Made by a program: the position numbers and the translations under genes | The notes under the pieces: generated by a model | What the model saw: only the letters and a program-made list of their open reading frames with translations | What the model was told of the DNA's origin: nothing | Databases searched by the model: none | Part shown: positions 33,365 to 42,256 of the stretch, piece by piece | Position numbering within the stretch: the first letter of the stretch is position 1 | Layout of the letters: each line of letters opens with the position of its first letter | Assembly: GCF_000321005.1 (NCBI RefSeq) | Contig: NZ_HE578907.1 | Location: 447,930-511,929, forward strand | Source: Anaerococcus senegalensis JC48 | GTDB taxonomy: Bacteria; Bacillota; Clostridia; Tissierellales; Peptoniphilaceae | DNA length: 64,000 nt | Reading direction: 5' to 3'

Positions 33365-33931
33365 ATGAATAATACAATCGGTGAAAATATAAAATCATTT
33401 AGAATTATGAGAGGACTGACACAAAAACAAGTAGCAGAAAATACCAATTTATCTATAACTTTTATATCTCAAATAGAAAACGGTATTTCAAATCCATCAA
33501 TTGAAAGTTTAGAAAAAATAGCTGATATTTTAAGAGTTTCTGTTGTAGACTTAAAATCTAAAAATGGTTTTACAAATTTTAGAAGCGAAAGGCTAAGGAT
33601 TGTAAAACTATTAACTGGTTTAACAAGAAGAAACAGAATAAAATGGGATATAAAGAAAGAAAAATTAATAAAATGTAAAACTGAAATTTTTGGTAACATT
33701 TATTACTTAACTTTTTCAGAAACTGAACATAAGAATTATAGCTATATTGATTTTATTTTAGAAAACAAAGAAAAAAATATGAAAATTAATTTTTTAGAAA
33801 ATTCTACAGATGAAGTCTATGAGGCTACAATTAGTTTAATATCAACTATAATGCACCCTTATGAATATAACACTGAAAAAGAACAAGCAAATCAGATTAT
33901 AAACGACCTTGAAAACTTACTAGACGAATAA
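33365..33931 (+). CDS. CI-like XRE-family repressor
   Basis: A 188-residue protein with an N-terminal XRE HTH (GENIKSFRIMRGLTQKQVAE, then LSITFISQIENGISNPSIESL) and a C-terminal domain of about 110 residues without the S24 peptidase motifs. A repressor lacking S24 would not be cleaved by RecA; derepression by another protein is the PICI (Stl) strategy. The start follows AAGGAG; an upstream in-frame ATG at 33314 falls inside the promoter. The stop is 2 bp before the integrase ATG. Confidence 0.85.
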   Translation: MNNTIGENIKSFRIMRGLTQKQVAENTNLSITFISQIENGISNPSIESLEKIADILRVSVVDLKSKNGFTNFRSERLRIVKLLTGLTRRNRIKWDIKKEKLIKCKTEIFGNIYYLTFSETEHKNYSYIDFILENKEKNMKINFLENSTDEVYEATISLISTIMHPYEYNTEKEQANQIINDLENLLDE

Positions 33932-33933
33932 CC

Positions 33934-35034
33934 ATGCCAGCATATAAAGACAAAGATAGTGGAAAATGGTTGTGTAAATTTTATTACCAAGACGGGAACG
34001 GAAATAAAAGACAAAAAAAGAAAATGGGTTTTGATACAAAAAAACAAGCTTTAGAATATGAAAGAGAATATCTTTTAAAACGTCAAGGTCAACCTACTAT
34101 GTTGTTATCTAGCTTTATAAATCTATATGAAACTGACCAATTTCCACAATTAAGACAAAACAGTATAAGAACTAAAGGTTCAAGATATAAAAAAATTATA
34201 GAGACTTTTCCCGATATGCCTTTGAATGAAATATCTCCAAGAGATATTAAAGCTTGGCAAAATAAACTTATTAGCCTTGACCACTCTAATGGATATATAA
34301 AAGCATTGCAAACAGAATTTTCAATACTTTTAAATCATGCAGTTAGATTTTACGGATTGCCTAAAAATCCCATACACATGGTGAAGCTTGCAAAAAATCC
34401 TAACTATATACCCCCTAAAATGCGATATTGGACGTTTGAAGAATTCAGACAAGTATATAATCAAATAGACAATATAAAATCAAAAACAGCTTTAAATTTG
34501 CTTTATTTTACGGGTATGAGAAAAGGCGAACTTGACGCCCTAACATGGGAAAAAATAGACTTTGAAAACAAAACTATATTGATTGATAGATCTCTTCAAA
34601 GATTAAAGGGTAAGGATGTAGTTACACAAACGAAAACTTATGAAAGTCGTAAAATAAGCCTACCTAATACGACGCTTGAAATTCTTGGAGATTATAAAAA
34701 TCATTGCTACAACATCAACAAAGAAGATAGAGTTTTCCAATGGGAAAAAAGATATGTTGAAAATGGTATAAAACAAGGTGTAGAAAAAGCCAATCAAGAA
34801 ATTAAAGAATATAATAAAAGTCATGAAGATAAAAAGCCATTGATCAAAAGAATACACGTTCACGGATTGAGACACTCTCACGCTAGTTATTTGATAAATC
34901 ACAATATCAATATTGTCTTAATCTCCAAAAGACTTGGACACAAAAACACATCAATCACCCTTGATACTTATAGCCACTTTTTCCCTATTGCTGAAAGTAA
35001 ATTAATTGATGTAATGAATAATGAAAAACTATAA
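33934..35034 (+). CDS. int: Tyrosine recombinase (site-specific integrase)
   Basis: A 366-residue phage/ICE-type integrase. The N-terminal arm-binding domain (KDKDSGKWLCKFYYQDGNG) is followed by the core-binding SAM-like domain (about 65-150). The catalytic domain has R in TGMRKGELDALTW, HGLRHSHAS (H-x-x-R), RLGHKNTSITLDTYSH (H and nucleophile Y), so all catalytic residues are intact. It is encoded 125 bp from attR. Integration into ssrA is inferred from the flanking repeat. Confidence 0.96.
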   Translation: MPAYKDKDSGKWLCKFYYQDGNGNKRQKKKMGFDTKKQALEYEREYLLKRQGQPTMLLSSFINLYETDQFPQLRQNSIRTKGSRYKKIIETFPDMPLNEISPRDIKAWQNKLISLDHSNGYIKALQTEFSILLNHAVRFYGLPKNPIHMVKLAKNPNYIPPKMRYWTFEEFRQVYNQIDNIKSKTALNLLYFTGMRKGELDALTWEKIDFENKTILIDRSLQRLKGKDVVTQTKTYESRKISLPNTTLEILGDYKNHCYNINKEDRVFQWEKRYVENGIKQGVEKANQEIKEYNKSHEDKKPLIKRIHVHGLRHSHASYLINHNINIVLISKRLGHKNTSITLDTYSHFFPIAESKLIDVMNNEKL

Positions 35035-35039
35035 AAAAA

Positions 35040-35064
35040 GGTACTAAAAAGGTACTAAAAATTT
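35040..35064 (+). repeat. Integrase arm-type site candidate, right end
   Basis: Two tandem GGTACTAAAAA units plus TTT, identical to and in the same orientation as 20672-20696. They start 5 bp after the integrase stop. Confidence 0.6.
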
Positions 35065-35159
35065 AAAAACTATATAAAAATAGTGGATTTTAAGGGAGAT
35101 TAAAAAATAAAGATGTTGAATTTTCAACGTTGTAAATTATAGTAAACCGTCTTTCTGTC

Positions 35160-35217
35160 TCCCGTCATCTCCACCATACATATTATAAACCTTGATTTTT
35201 CAAGGTTTTATTTTTTT
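35160..35217 (+). repeat. attR: second copy of the 58-bp direct repeat
   Basis: Identical over 58 bp to 20612-20669. It contains the last 17 nt of tmRNA and the tmRNA terminator, marking the right boundary of the element. Confidence 0.93.
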
Positions 35218-35276
35218 CTGATAACAAATTGATAATATAAATTTTAAAAGTTATTTCATAATATTATTTTTAATAT

Positions 35277-35324
35277 AAAAAAAGACACTCAAAATAGTTT
35301 TTTATTTCTATTCCAAGTGTCTTT
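35277..35324 (-). terminator. Hairpin terminator, related to 20841-20890
   Basis: GACACT..AATAG pairs with CTATT..AGTGTC around a T-rich loop, followed by a long T-run on the minus strand. Confidence 0.65.
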
Positions 35325-35448
35325 ATACGTTAAATTTTTTTATTTATTCCTTATAAAAATATAATTTTATAAAATTATATCGCTATTAATAATCTAAATG
35401 TATAGATTTGTTTAAATTTTATAAAATTGTAGTAATATATTGTTAAAT

Positions 35449-35503
35449 AGAGACTTTACTACCTTTCGCATTTGTGGAGGGACAGTAAGAGTCTCTATTT
35501 TTA
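35449..35503 (+). ncRNA. Small structured RNA, copy B (outside the element)
   Basis: Outer stem AGAGACT/AGTCTCT, inner 8-bp stem closing on ATTT (CCTTTCGC/GTGGAGGG), then TATTTTTA. The upstream AAAATTGTAGTAATAT box resembles the promoter region of copy A (26664-26722). Stem sequences differ from copy A in compensating ways. Confidence 0.6.
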
Positions 35504-35656
35504 TCATAATATTAAATAATAAATATTATAATTTTATCTAATTCAATGATTAGCAAATTGGTGTTACAAAATTTTTAGAATATATTTTTAATGATTCCAA
35601 TATATCAAACTTACTTATTTAAATATATATTTATAATTACTTTTAATTTTAAGATA

Positions 35657-35708
35657 TAAAAAAGATGATGTAAAATAGTTTTATCTATTTCTAACATCAT
35701 CTTTTTTT
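35657..35708 (-). terminator. Terminator of the pepD operon
   Basis: GATGATGT pairs with ACATCATC, with an inner AAATAG/CTATTT stem. A T-run follows on the minus strand, 18 bp past the pepD stop. Confidence 0.8.
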
Positions 35709-35725
35709 AAAGTATTTTTTATATC

Positions 35726-37126
35726 TTATTTAATTTCTTTTAATAATTCTTGTACATATTCATAAACTCTTTGTACTGATTCTATTTCTACTTTTTCATC
35801 TGGAGAATGAGCTCCTGTGATATTTGGACCTATTGAAATTATATCCATATTTGGATATTTTTCATATAATGCTCCACACTCTAATCCAGCATGAATAACA
35901 ATAGTTTCAAATTCCTTGCCTTCTAATTTTTTATAAATTTCTTGAGCAAGAGGTCTTAATTTTGAATCTTCTCTATATTCCCATCCTGGATAAATAGAAT
36001 CTATCTTATAGTTTATTCCTAGATTTTCAAGAATTGTTTTTATTTCTTTTGATAATTCATCTAACACATCATTATCTGAAGATCTTAATGAAATTTCACT
36101 TTTTACTGATCCATCTTCTTCTTTTACTAAAGCTAAGTTATCTGAAGATTCTACTGTAATTCCGTCTTTCATCATTGAATTTTTACCAGATGGAATTTCT
36201 ATTATCATTTTTATAATTTTTTCTGATAAATCTTTTGGATAGCTTTTTCCAGATGCTTCATTTATATCTATTTTTAATTCACCTTTCACATCTTCAAATT
36301 CTTCTATAGCTTTTTCTTTAGCACATTCTAATTCTTCTAGGTTTGATCCAAATATTTTTAAACTTGCTGATGATGGAATTATGTTATCAAGGCTTCCAGC
36401 GTTAAATTCTCCAATTGTAATTTCTGATTTAACATTTTCTAATATTTGAGCTAATACTTTAATTGAGTTTCCTCTATTATCATTGATATCCATTCCAGAG
36501 TGACCACCAAGTAGACCAGAAACTTTAATTTCAAAACCGTCTTTTTCTTCTTGATCCCCTATCTTTTCATCTACAAAAAAAGTAATTCCACCAGCAGATC
36601 CTACTGTTAATATTCCTTCTTCTTCAGAATCTAAATTTATTAAATATTCACCTTCTAAAACATCACTTGCTAAATTTAATGCTCCAGCCATTGAAGTTTC
36701 TTCTTCAGTTGTAACTAAGAGTTCTAATTGAGGTCCTACATAATTTTCATCTTCCAATAATGCAAGCCCCATAGCTACTGCTATTCCGTTGTCTGCTCCA
36801 AGTGTAGTATCTTTTGCAGTTAGATAATTACCATCTATTACAGGAATTATTGGATCTTTTAAAAAGTCATGATTTGAATCATCAGTTTTTGATGCTACAA
36901 TATCCATATGACCTTGAATTACAACTTTAGGTGCATCTTCATATCCTTTTGATGCATTTCTTTTTATAACTACATTTAGGCTTTCATCTTGATATGTTTC
37001 TAAGTTTAATTCCTTTCCAGTTTTTACTAAGAAATCAGAAACTTCTTTTTCATGAAAACTTGGTCTAGGAATTTCCATTAATTTTGAAAAGTAGTAAAAA
37101 ACTCTTTGTGGTTGTAAATTTTCCAT
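35726..37126 (-). CDS. pepD: Aminoacyl-histidine dipeptidase (PepD, M20 family)
   Basis: A 466-residue cytosolic Zn dipeptidase. Metal/catalytic motifs: VIQGHMDIVA (about 69-78), TTLGADNGIAVAMGLALL (about 105-122) and LLVTTEEETSMAGA (general base Glu). The inserted dimerisation domain (about 185-380) and the C-terminal HAGLECGALYEKYP match PepD rather than PepT. It directly follows pepT (1-bp overlap), so both complete breakdown of imported peptides. Confidence 0.93.
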   Translation of the reverse strand: MENLQPQRVFYYFSKLMEIPRPSFHEKEVSDFLVKTGKELNLETYQDESLNVVIKRNASKGYEDAPKVVIQGHMDIVASKTDDSNHDFLKDPIIPVIDGNYLTAKDTTLGADNGIAVAMGLALLEDENYVGPQLELLVTTEEETSMAGALNLASDVLEGEYLINLDSEEEGILTVGSAGGITFFVDEKIGDQEEKDGFEIKVSGLLGGHSGMDINDNRGNSIKVLAQILENVKSEITIGEFNAGSLDNIIPSSASLKIFGSNLEELECAKEKAIEEFEDVKGELKIDINEASGKSYPKDLSEKIIKMIIEIPSGKNSMMKDGITVESSDNLALVKEEDGSVKSEISLRSSDNDVLDELSKEIKTILENLGINYKIDSIYPGWEYREDSKLRPLAQEIYKKLEGKEFETIVIHAGLECGALYEKYPNMDIISIGPNITGAHSPDEKVEIESVQRVYEYVQELLKEIK

Positions 37127-38337
37127 TATTTCTCCTCCTTTGCATTCAATTGAACAATATTTTTCAAAACTTCGTATGATTTTTCCATAATATCAACAGA
37201 TAATAATTCGTATCTGCCATGGAAATTATATCCTCCTGTAAATAAATTAGGTGTAGGAAGACCTTTATAGGATAAACTAGCTCCGTCAGTTCCTCCTCTT
37301 ACAGGTTTTACTATTGGATCCATGTCTGCTTTTTTTATAGATTCTTTTGCAAGATCAACTATTTCTATGCAAGGTTCTACTTTTTCTTTCATATTATAGT
37401 ATGAATCTTCAATTTTTAAATCAATAATTTTTCCATACTTATCGTTTAGGAAATTAACTGTTTTTTCTAAATATTCTTTCTTATAATTGAATGATTCTTT
37501 ATAAAAATCTCTTATCAAATACACAATATCAACTTCAGCAGATGTACCATAAATTTCATCTAACATGAAAAATCCTTCATAACCTTCTGAATATTCTGGT
37601 CTTTGATTTACAGGTAGCATTGAGTTTAATTCTTGTCCAACTATAAGAGCATTTATCAAGACATTTTTTGCAGAACCTGGATGAACAGATTTTCCTTCAA
37701 TATGAATCTTAGCAGTTGCAGCGTTAAAGTTTTCATATTCTAATTCTGCAACAGGTCCACCATCTATTGTATAGGCAAAATCAGCGCCAAATTTTTCTAC
37801 ATCAAATAAGTCTGCTCCCCTACCAATTTCTTCATCAGGAGTAAATCCTATTTTTATATCACCAAAATTTAAATCTCTATTTTCTGTGAAAAATTTAGCT
37901 ATTTCCATAATTATAGCTATACCAGCTTTATCATCTGCTCCAAGCAAAGTTGTTCCATCTGTTGTAACTAATTTATGTCCTACTAATTCTTTTAAAAATG
38001 GATATTCTTCTTCGCTTAATTTATATTTTTCATTTAATACAATATCTCCACCTTTATATGAATCAATAATTTGTGGATTAACATTTTTTCCTGTAATCTC
38101 TAAAGCTGTATCCATATGAGAAATAAAACCAATTGTAGGAACATTTTTTACTGTTCCTTCTATTGATGCATAAACATATCCATTTTCATCCACATGAGCA
38201 TTTTCAATTCCTATTTCTTTTAAATCCTCAACAATAACTTTTGCAAGTTTCATTTGTCCTGGTGTTGATGGACATGATTCATTTTTATCATCACTTTGAG
38301 TATCATATTTGACATATTTTAAAAAATAATCTAACAT
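37126..38337 (-). CDS. pepT: Peptidase T (tripeptide aminopeptidase)
   Basis: A 403-residue M20B tripeptidase. Motifs: FISHMDTAL (about 72-80), GTTLLGADDKAGIAII, FTPDEEIGRGADLFD, and the substrate-binding PVRGGTDGASLSYKGLPTPNLF. Normal length. It begins 12 bp after the carrier gene and overlaps pepD by one base. Confidence 0.95.
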   Translation of the reverse strand: MLDYFLKYVKYDTQSDDKNESCPSTPGQMKLAKVIVEDLKEIGIENAHVDENGYVYASIEGTVKNVPTIGFISHMDTALEITGKNVNPQIIDSYKGGDIVLNEKYKLSEEEYPFLKELVGHKLVTTDGTTLLGADDKAGIAIIMEIAKFFTENRDLNFGDIKIGFTPDEEIGRGADLFDVEKFGADFAYTIDGGPVAELEYENFNAATAKIHIEGKSVHPGSAKNVLINALIVGQELNSMLPVNQRPEYSEGYEGFFMLDEIYGTSAEVDIVYLIRDFYKESFNYKKEYLEKTVNFLNDKYGKIIDLKIEDSYYNMKEKVEPCIEIVDLAKESIKKADMDPIVKPVRGGTDGASLSYKGLPTPNLFTGGYNFHGRYELLSVDIMEKSYEVLKNIVQLNAKEEK

Positions 38338-38349
38338 AAAGTCTCCATT

Positions 38350-39876
38350 CTAAAGTACAGTTTGTAATCCTAACATTACTATAGCTAAAATCAACAATAT
38401 TCCCATCAATGGCGCTATAAATTTAATCCATTTATTATATGAAACATCTACCATTTCTAGAGTTGCCAAAATCAATCCTGTTGGTGCAATTATTGCCATC
38501 CAACCTTGTCCAAAATTATAAGCTGAAACAACAACATCTCTTCCAAGAGAAACTGTATCTGCTAGCGGTGCAATAATTGGCATTGATAAAGTAGCAAGTC
38601 CTGATGATGAAGGTATAAAAATTCCCAAGAATGAGAATAGAATCATTTGAACAGATGAGAATAATACACCATTTATTCCGCTGATAATATTTGATGCACC
38701 ATAAAGCATTGTATCTGAAATCATTCCATCATCTAATATAATATTTATCCCTCTAGCAACACCTATAATCAATGCAACAGAAACTAGATCAGCAGCACCA
38801 TCTAAAAATGATCCTACAGCTTCTTGTTCTGGAAGTCCTGATAAAATTATTAGTAAAATTCCAACTACTAAAAATAAAGTAGACATCTCTTCGAACCACC
38901 ATTCAAGGTTCATAACTCCATAAATCATAATTGGAAATGCTAACATGAACACAATAAGCATTGCTATTCTTCTAAAATTAAATGGTTCTACGTTTTCAGG
39001 ATCATAATCTTTTAAATATTGATCTTTAATTCTAGGCATTTCTTCAGCTATAATTGAATTTGATGCATCTTTTTTCACCTTTTTTGAATATCTATATATA
39101 TACCAAAGTGAAATAGCTTGTGCTAAAACTAAACTTATAATTCTTATTCCCATTCCTTCTTTAAAAGAAATACCCGCAGCATTAGAAGCAACAACTACTG
39201 AAAAGGCATTAGTAGTTGAAAACATTGTCCCGATTGATGAACCCATATAAATTGCTGCAATTGTTACCATAGCATCAAAACCTGAAGCTAAGAAAATTGG
39301 CATTAATATGGGATAAAACGCTATTGTTTCCTCAGCCATACCAAAAGTTGTACCACCTAAGGCAACAATACTAGATAATATTGCAACCATCAAAAATTCT
39401 TTTCCCTTTGTTACCTTTGATAAAGCTGCAATTCCTGCATCAAATGTACCAGTTTTATTCAAAATACCAATACATCCGCCAAGAATCAAAACAAATACAA
39501 TAATACCTATAGAATCTGCTACACCATCAATTGGTGCTCTAGCAACTTTAAAAAATCCTTGTGGTTGTTGGTCAAGTTTATGATAAGTACCTGGTATTGC
39601 AACAGGTTTTTTAATATCCTCATTTACAAACTTTTTAAGAGGAACTGTTATCTTCAACTTATCCAATACATCTTGGGTTGCTGGTAGTTTTTCTTCTTCT
39701 CCATCAACCCCTGTTCTTAGGAATTCATTTTCTTCCTTATTATATTCTAACCTATCATAAGATCCAGCTGGAACTATAAAAGTTAAAATAGACGCCAAAA
39801 CTAATACAATAAATAACACTGTAAAAGCAGAAGGAAATTTAAATTCCTTTTTATTCCTTTTCTTTAATTCACTCAT
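38350..39876 (-). CDS. YfcC-family (DcuC/ArcD-like) carrier
   Basis: A membrane carrier of 508 residues with about 12 transmembrane segments, including the YfcC pattern VPAGSYDR (about 35) and FIPSSSGLATLSMPIIAPLAD near residue 430. The family is linked to anaerobic amino-acid or dicarboxylate exchange. Co-transcription with pepT and pepD suggests export or uptake of amino acids or small peptides. The start is the ATG after GGAGG (MSELKKRNKK), nine codons inside the longest frame. Confidence 0.85.
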   Translation of the reverse strand: MSELKKRNKKEFKFPSAFTVLFIVLVLASILTFIVPAGSYDRLEYNKEENEFLRTGVDGEEEKLPATQDVLDKLKITVPLKKFVNEDIKKPVAIPGTYHKLDQQPQGFFKVARAPIDGVADSIGIIVFVLILGGCIGILNKTGTFDAGIAALSKVTKGKEFLMVAILSSIVALGGTTFGMAEETIAFYPILMPIFLASGFDAMVTIAAIYMGSSIGTMFSTTNAFSVVVASNAAGISFKEGMGIRIISLVLAQAISLWYIYRYSKKVKKDASNSIIAEEMPRIKDQYLKDYDPENVEPFNFRRIAMLIVFMLAFPIMIYGVMNLEWWFEEMSTLFLVVGILLIILSGLPEQEAVGSFLDGAADLVSVALIIGVARGINIILDDGMISDTMLYGASNIISGINGVLFSSVQMILFSFLGIFIPSSSGLATLSMPIIAPLADTVSLGRDVVVSAYNFGQGWMAIIAPTGLILATLEMVDVSYNKWIKFIAPLMGILLILAIVMLGLQTVL

Positions 39877-40097
39877 ATCGATACCTCCAATCCAAGCATA
39901 CATTTCTTTCTTTAATTTGTCAATTATTTATTAAATTAAAGTATTTAAAATAAAAGATTGAGCTAAAATTGTTATCTAATGTTATTAATCAATAGTAATT
40001 GCTTTATTTTTTCTATTTTGCATATTTATATAATATATTTAGTTTTTATATTTTATAACTCTTTATTTTTTATGTTTATGAAAATATAAATAATAAA

Positions 40098-40125
40098 AAT
40101 ACCAAGATTAAGGATCTTGATATTA
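40098..40125 (-). terminator. Terminator after folC
   Basis: AATATCAAGAtccttaaTCTTGGTATT on the minus strand forms a stem of about 10 bp overlapping the folC end, followed by TTTATTATTTA. Confidence 0.6.
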
Positions 40126-41406
40126 TAATAATTCGTTTTTGTATTTAAATATTTGTCCAATTAAATATAAAGATCCACAAAACAAAACTAAATCATTATC
40201 TTTAGCCTTGGATTTTGCAAATTCAACAGCTTTAATATTATCATCAATTGCTGTAACTTTATTATCAAAATAATCTTCAACTATACTTTTTAATTCTTCT
40301 GACTTGAAAGCTCTAGGGTTATCTATACTAGTTACTAAAATTTCACTTGCAACGCTTGATAACTTTTCAATTATATATTTATAATCCTTATCTTTAAGAA
40401 CTGAAAATCCAACAATTAACCTATCGTATTCAAAGCACTTTAAAGATTCAATCATTGAATCTATAGATTCTTCATTATGGCATCCATCTACTAATACTCT
40501 AGGTTTTTTCAAAATCATCTGTAGTCTTCCTGGGTTTTCACTATTACAAATTCCTTCTTTAATAATATTTTCATTTAATTTAAAATCATTTTTGAAATAA
40601 TCTAATAAATTTATAGCATTACAAGCATTATAAATTTGAACTTTTCCAATTAAAGATGTTTTAATATTAGAATAATTTTTAAAATCAAATTGATTATAAG
40701 TACTATTTTGTGATTTAATGTTTACCTCATCAAATGAAAAATTATATATTGAAGCATTTTTAATTCTAGCTTCTTTTTTTATTATTTTATATACTGATTC
40801 TTTTTGAGGATAAATAAAAACCGGTACATTTTCTTTTATTATTCCTGCTTTGTTTTTAGCTATTTCTTCTATATTATTTCCTAATATATTAATGTGATCC
40901 ATTGAAATTGTTGTAATGAGTGTTGCTATTGGTTTTTTTACAATATTAGTAGAATCTAGTAAACCTCCTAATCCTGTTTCAATAACACATACATCAACAT
41001 TTTTATCATAAAAATATTTAAACATTATAGCTGTAATTACATCAAAATAAGTATTAATGAGATTAACTTCATCTAATTTTTTACATATAGGTTTAATTTG
41101 CTGGCTATAATAAATAAAGTCCTCATCGCTAATCGGCACTCCATTTATTTTTATTTCTTCATTTATTATTTCCATAAAAGGTGAAGTAAAAAGTCCACAT
41201 TTGGTAGTTTTTGATAAAGTATTTGCTATATAATTTGCTGTAGACCCTTTGCCGTTTGTTCCTGCTATATGTATCACTTTAATTTTATCTTGAGGATTCC
41301 CCAATTCATTTAAAAGTGCTTTTATGTTATTTAAATTTTTCTTTCTACCAGAAGAATTACCTCTGCTATATATCCAATCAACGTAATAATTTTTATTCTT
41401 TAACAT
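40123..41406 (-). CDS. folC: Folylpolyglutamate synthase / dihydrofolate synthase
   Basis: A 427-residue Mur-ligase-like enzyme adding glutamate to folates. P-loop VIHIAGTNGKGSTANYI (about 44-60), the TSPFMEIINEEIKING loop, CVIETGLGGLLDSTNI and SMDHINILGN are all present; the C-terminal domain holds RVLVDGCHNEESID. Normal length. Monocistronic, with AGAGGT before ATG. Confidence 0.95.
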   Translation of the reverse strand: MLKNKNYYVDWIYSRGNSSGRKKNLNNIKALLNELGNPQDKIKVIHIAGTNGKGSTANYIANTLSKTTKCGLFTSPFMEIINEEIKINGVPISDEDFIYYSQQIKPICKKLDEVNLINTYFDVITAIMFKYFYDKNVDVCVIETGLGGLLDSTNIVKKPIATLITTISMDHINILGNNIEEIAKNKAGIIKENVPVFIYPQKESVYKIIKKEARIKNASIYNFSFDEVNIKSQNSTYNQFDFKNYSNIKTSLIGKVQIYNACNAINLLDYFKNDFKLNENIIKEGICNSENPGRLQMILKKPRVLVDGCHNEESIDSMIESLKCFEYDRLIVGFSVLKDKDYKYIIEKLSSVASEILVTSIDNPRAFKSEELKSIVEDYFDNKVTAIDDNIKAVEFAKSKAKDNDLVLFCGSLYLIGQIFKYKNELL

Positions 41407-41493
41407 ATTACCTCTTTTCTAACAATTATATTATATAATATTGCAAAATAAAGTAAAATAATAAGAAAGAAGATTTTTTTAGAAAGGAATAAA

Positions 41494-42207
41494 ATGAAAA
41501 GAAATTATATATTAGACAACTACAGAGGAATCACTATAATATCAATGGTTTTATTTCATCTTTGTTATGATATAAACTTATATTATAAACTTGATTGGTA
41601 CAATAATTTTTATATTAATAAAATTTGGCAATTATCTATAGCTATATCATTTTTTATTATTTCAGGTATCTCTTCTAATTTTTTAAATTGGAAAAAAAAT
41701 TTAAAAAGAGGTGTTTTTATATCGATATTAGGTATTATCATAAGCCTTATTACCTATTTTTTTGTACCTGATCAATTGATAATCTTTGGAGTTTTAAATG
41801 GATTAGGCTTATCAATGATTTTAATCTCATTAATTCAAAGATTTATTAAGATTAATAATAAGTTACTAATCTTATTCATTATTTTATTTGTAATAACTTA
41901 CAATCTTCCAAATCAAAAAATATTAACAAAACCTATAAATCCTTTAATATATGAAAAAAATTTATTCGTATTAGGTCTACCATCAGCAAAATTTCATTCT
42001 ACAGATTATTTTCCTATAATACCATGGTTTTTTATTTATATCAGTGGTTTTATTATAGGAAAAATACTAATAAGAAATGATTTTTATAATTATTACGGGA
42101 AAAAGACATGGCTTACCATTATAGGACAAAATTCATTAAAAATTTATCTAAGTCATCAGATTATAATTTACTTTTTAGTATATTTTATTTTTAAATTTAT
42201 CTTATAG
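41494..42207 (+). CDS. Heparan-alpha-glucosaminide N-acetyltransferase-like (DUF1624) membrane protein
   Basis: A 237-residue polytopic membrane protein with about seven helices. The N-terminal YRGITIISMVLFHLCYDI carries the conserved RG...M..FH.(C/L).D pattern of the HGSNAT/DUF1624 family, and a later FPIIPWFFIYISGFIIGK matches too. The substrate in bacteria is unknown; an acyl-transfer role on envelope glycans is inferred. It ends at a shared terminator with the Fur-family gene. Confidence 0.8.
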   Translation: MKRNYILDNYRGITIISMVLFHLCYDINLYYKLDWYNNFYINKIWQLSIAISFFIISGISSNFLNWKKNLKRGVFISILGIIISLITYFFVPDQLIIFGVLNGLGLSMILISLIQRFIKINNKLLILFIILFVITYNLPNQKILTKPINPLIYEKNLFVLGLPSAKFHSTDYFPIIPWFFIYISGFIIGKILIRNDFYNYYGKKTWLTIIGQNSLKIYLSHQIIIYFLVYFIFKFIL

Positions 42208-42218
42208 TAATAAAATAA

Positions 42219-42254
42219 AAAGTGATAAAATAGAATAATCTATCTTATCACTTT
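42219..42254. terminator. Bidirectional terminator
   Basis: AAAGTGATAA and TTATCACTTT form a perfect stem between two convergent genes, with an inner GATAGA/TCTATC-like pairing. Confidence 0.8.
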
Positions 42255-42256
42255 TC

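Larger units (their letters stand above)
20612..35217 (+). mobile_element. PICI-like integrative element in ssrA (about 14.5 kb)
   Basis: The region lies between two perfect 58-bp att repeats. Reading from the right end inward it holds tyrosine integrase, CI-like repressor, divergent Cro-like gene, Xis-like gene, DnaD-type initiator with iterons, and DnaC-type loader, the hallmark order of Gram-positive phage-inducible chromosomal islands. No capsid, tail, portal, large terminase, relaxase or type IV secretion gene was recognised. It also carries two toxin-antitoxin loci and about ten unknown genes. Both ends have the same tandem GGTACTAAAAA pair. An integrative plasmid or a decayed prophage is the alternative. 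Confidence 0.8.
35218..35725. other. Intergenic region right of the element
   Basis: No protein gene. It holds two hairpins with related loops (35277-35324 and 35657-35708) and copy B of the small structured RNA (35449-35503). This would be the original downstream flank of ssrA. Confidence 0.6.

Noticed and set aside
20612-35217. Complete or cryptic prophage
   Set aside because: No portal, large terminase, capsid, tail or lysis gene is recognisable and the size is that of a satellite; kept only as an alternative.
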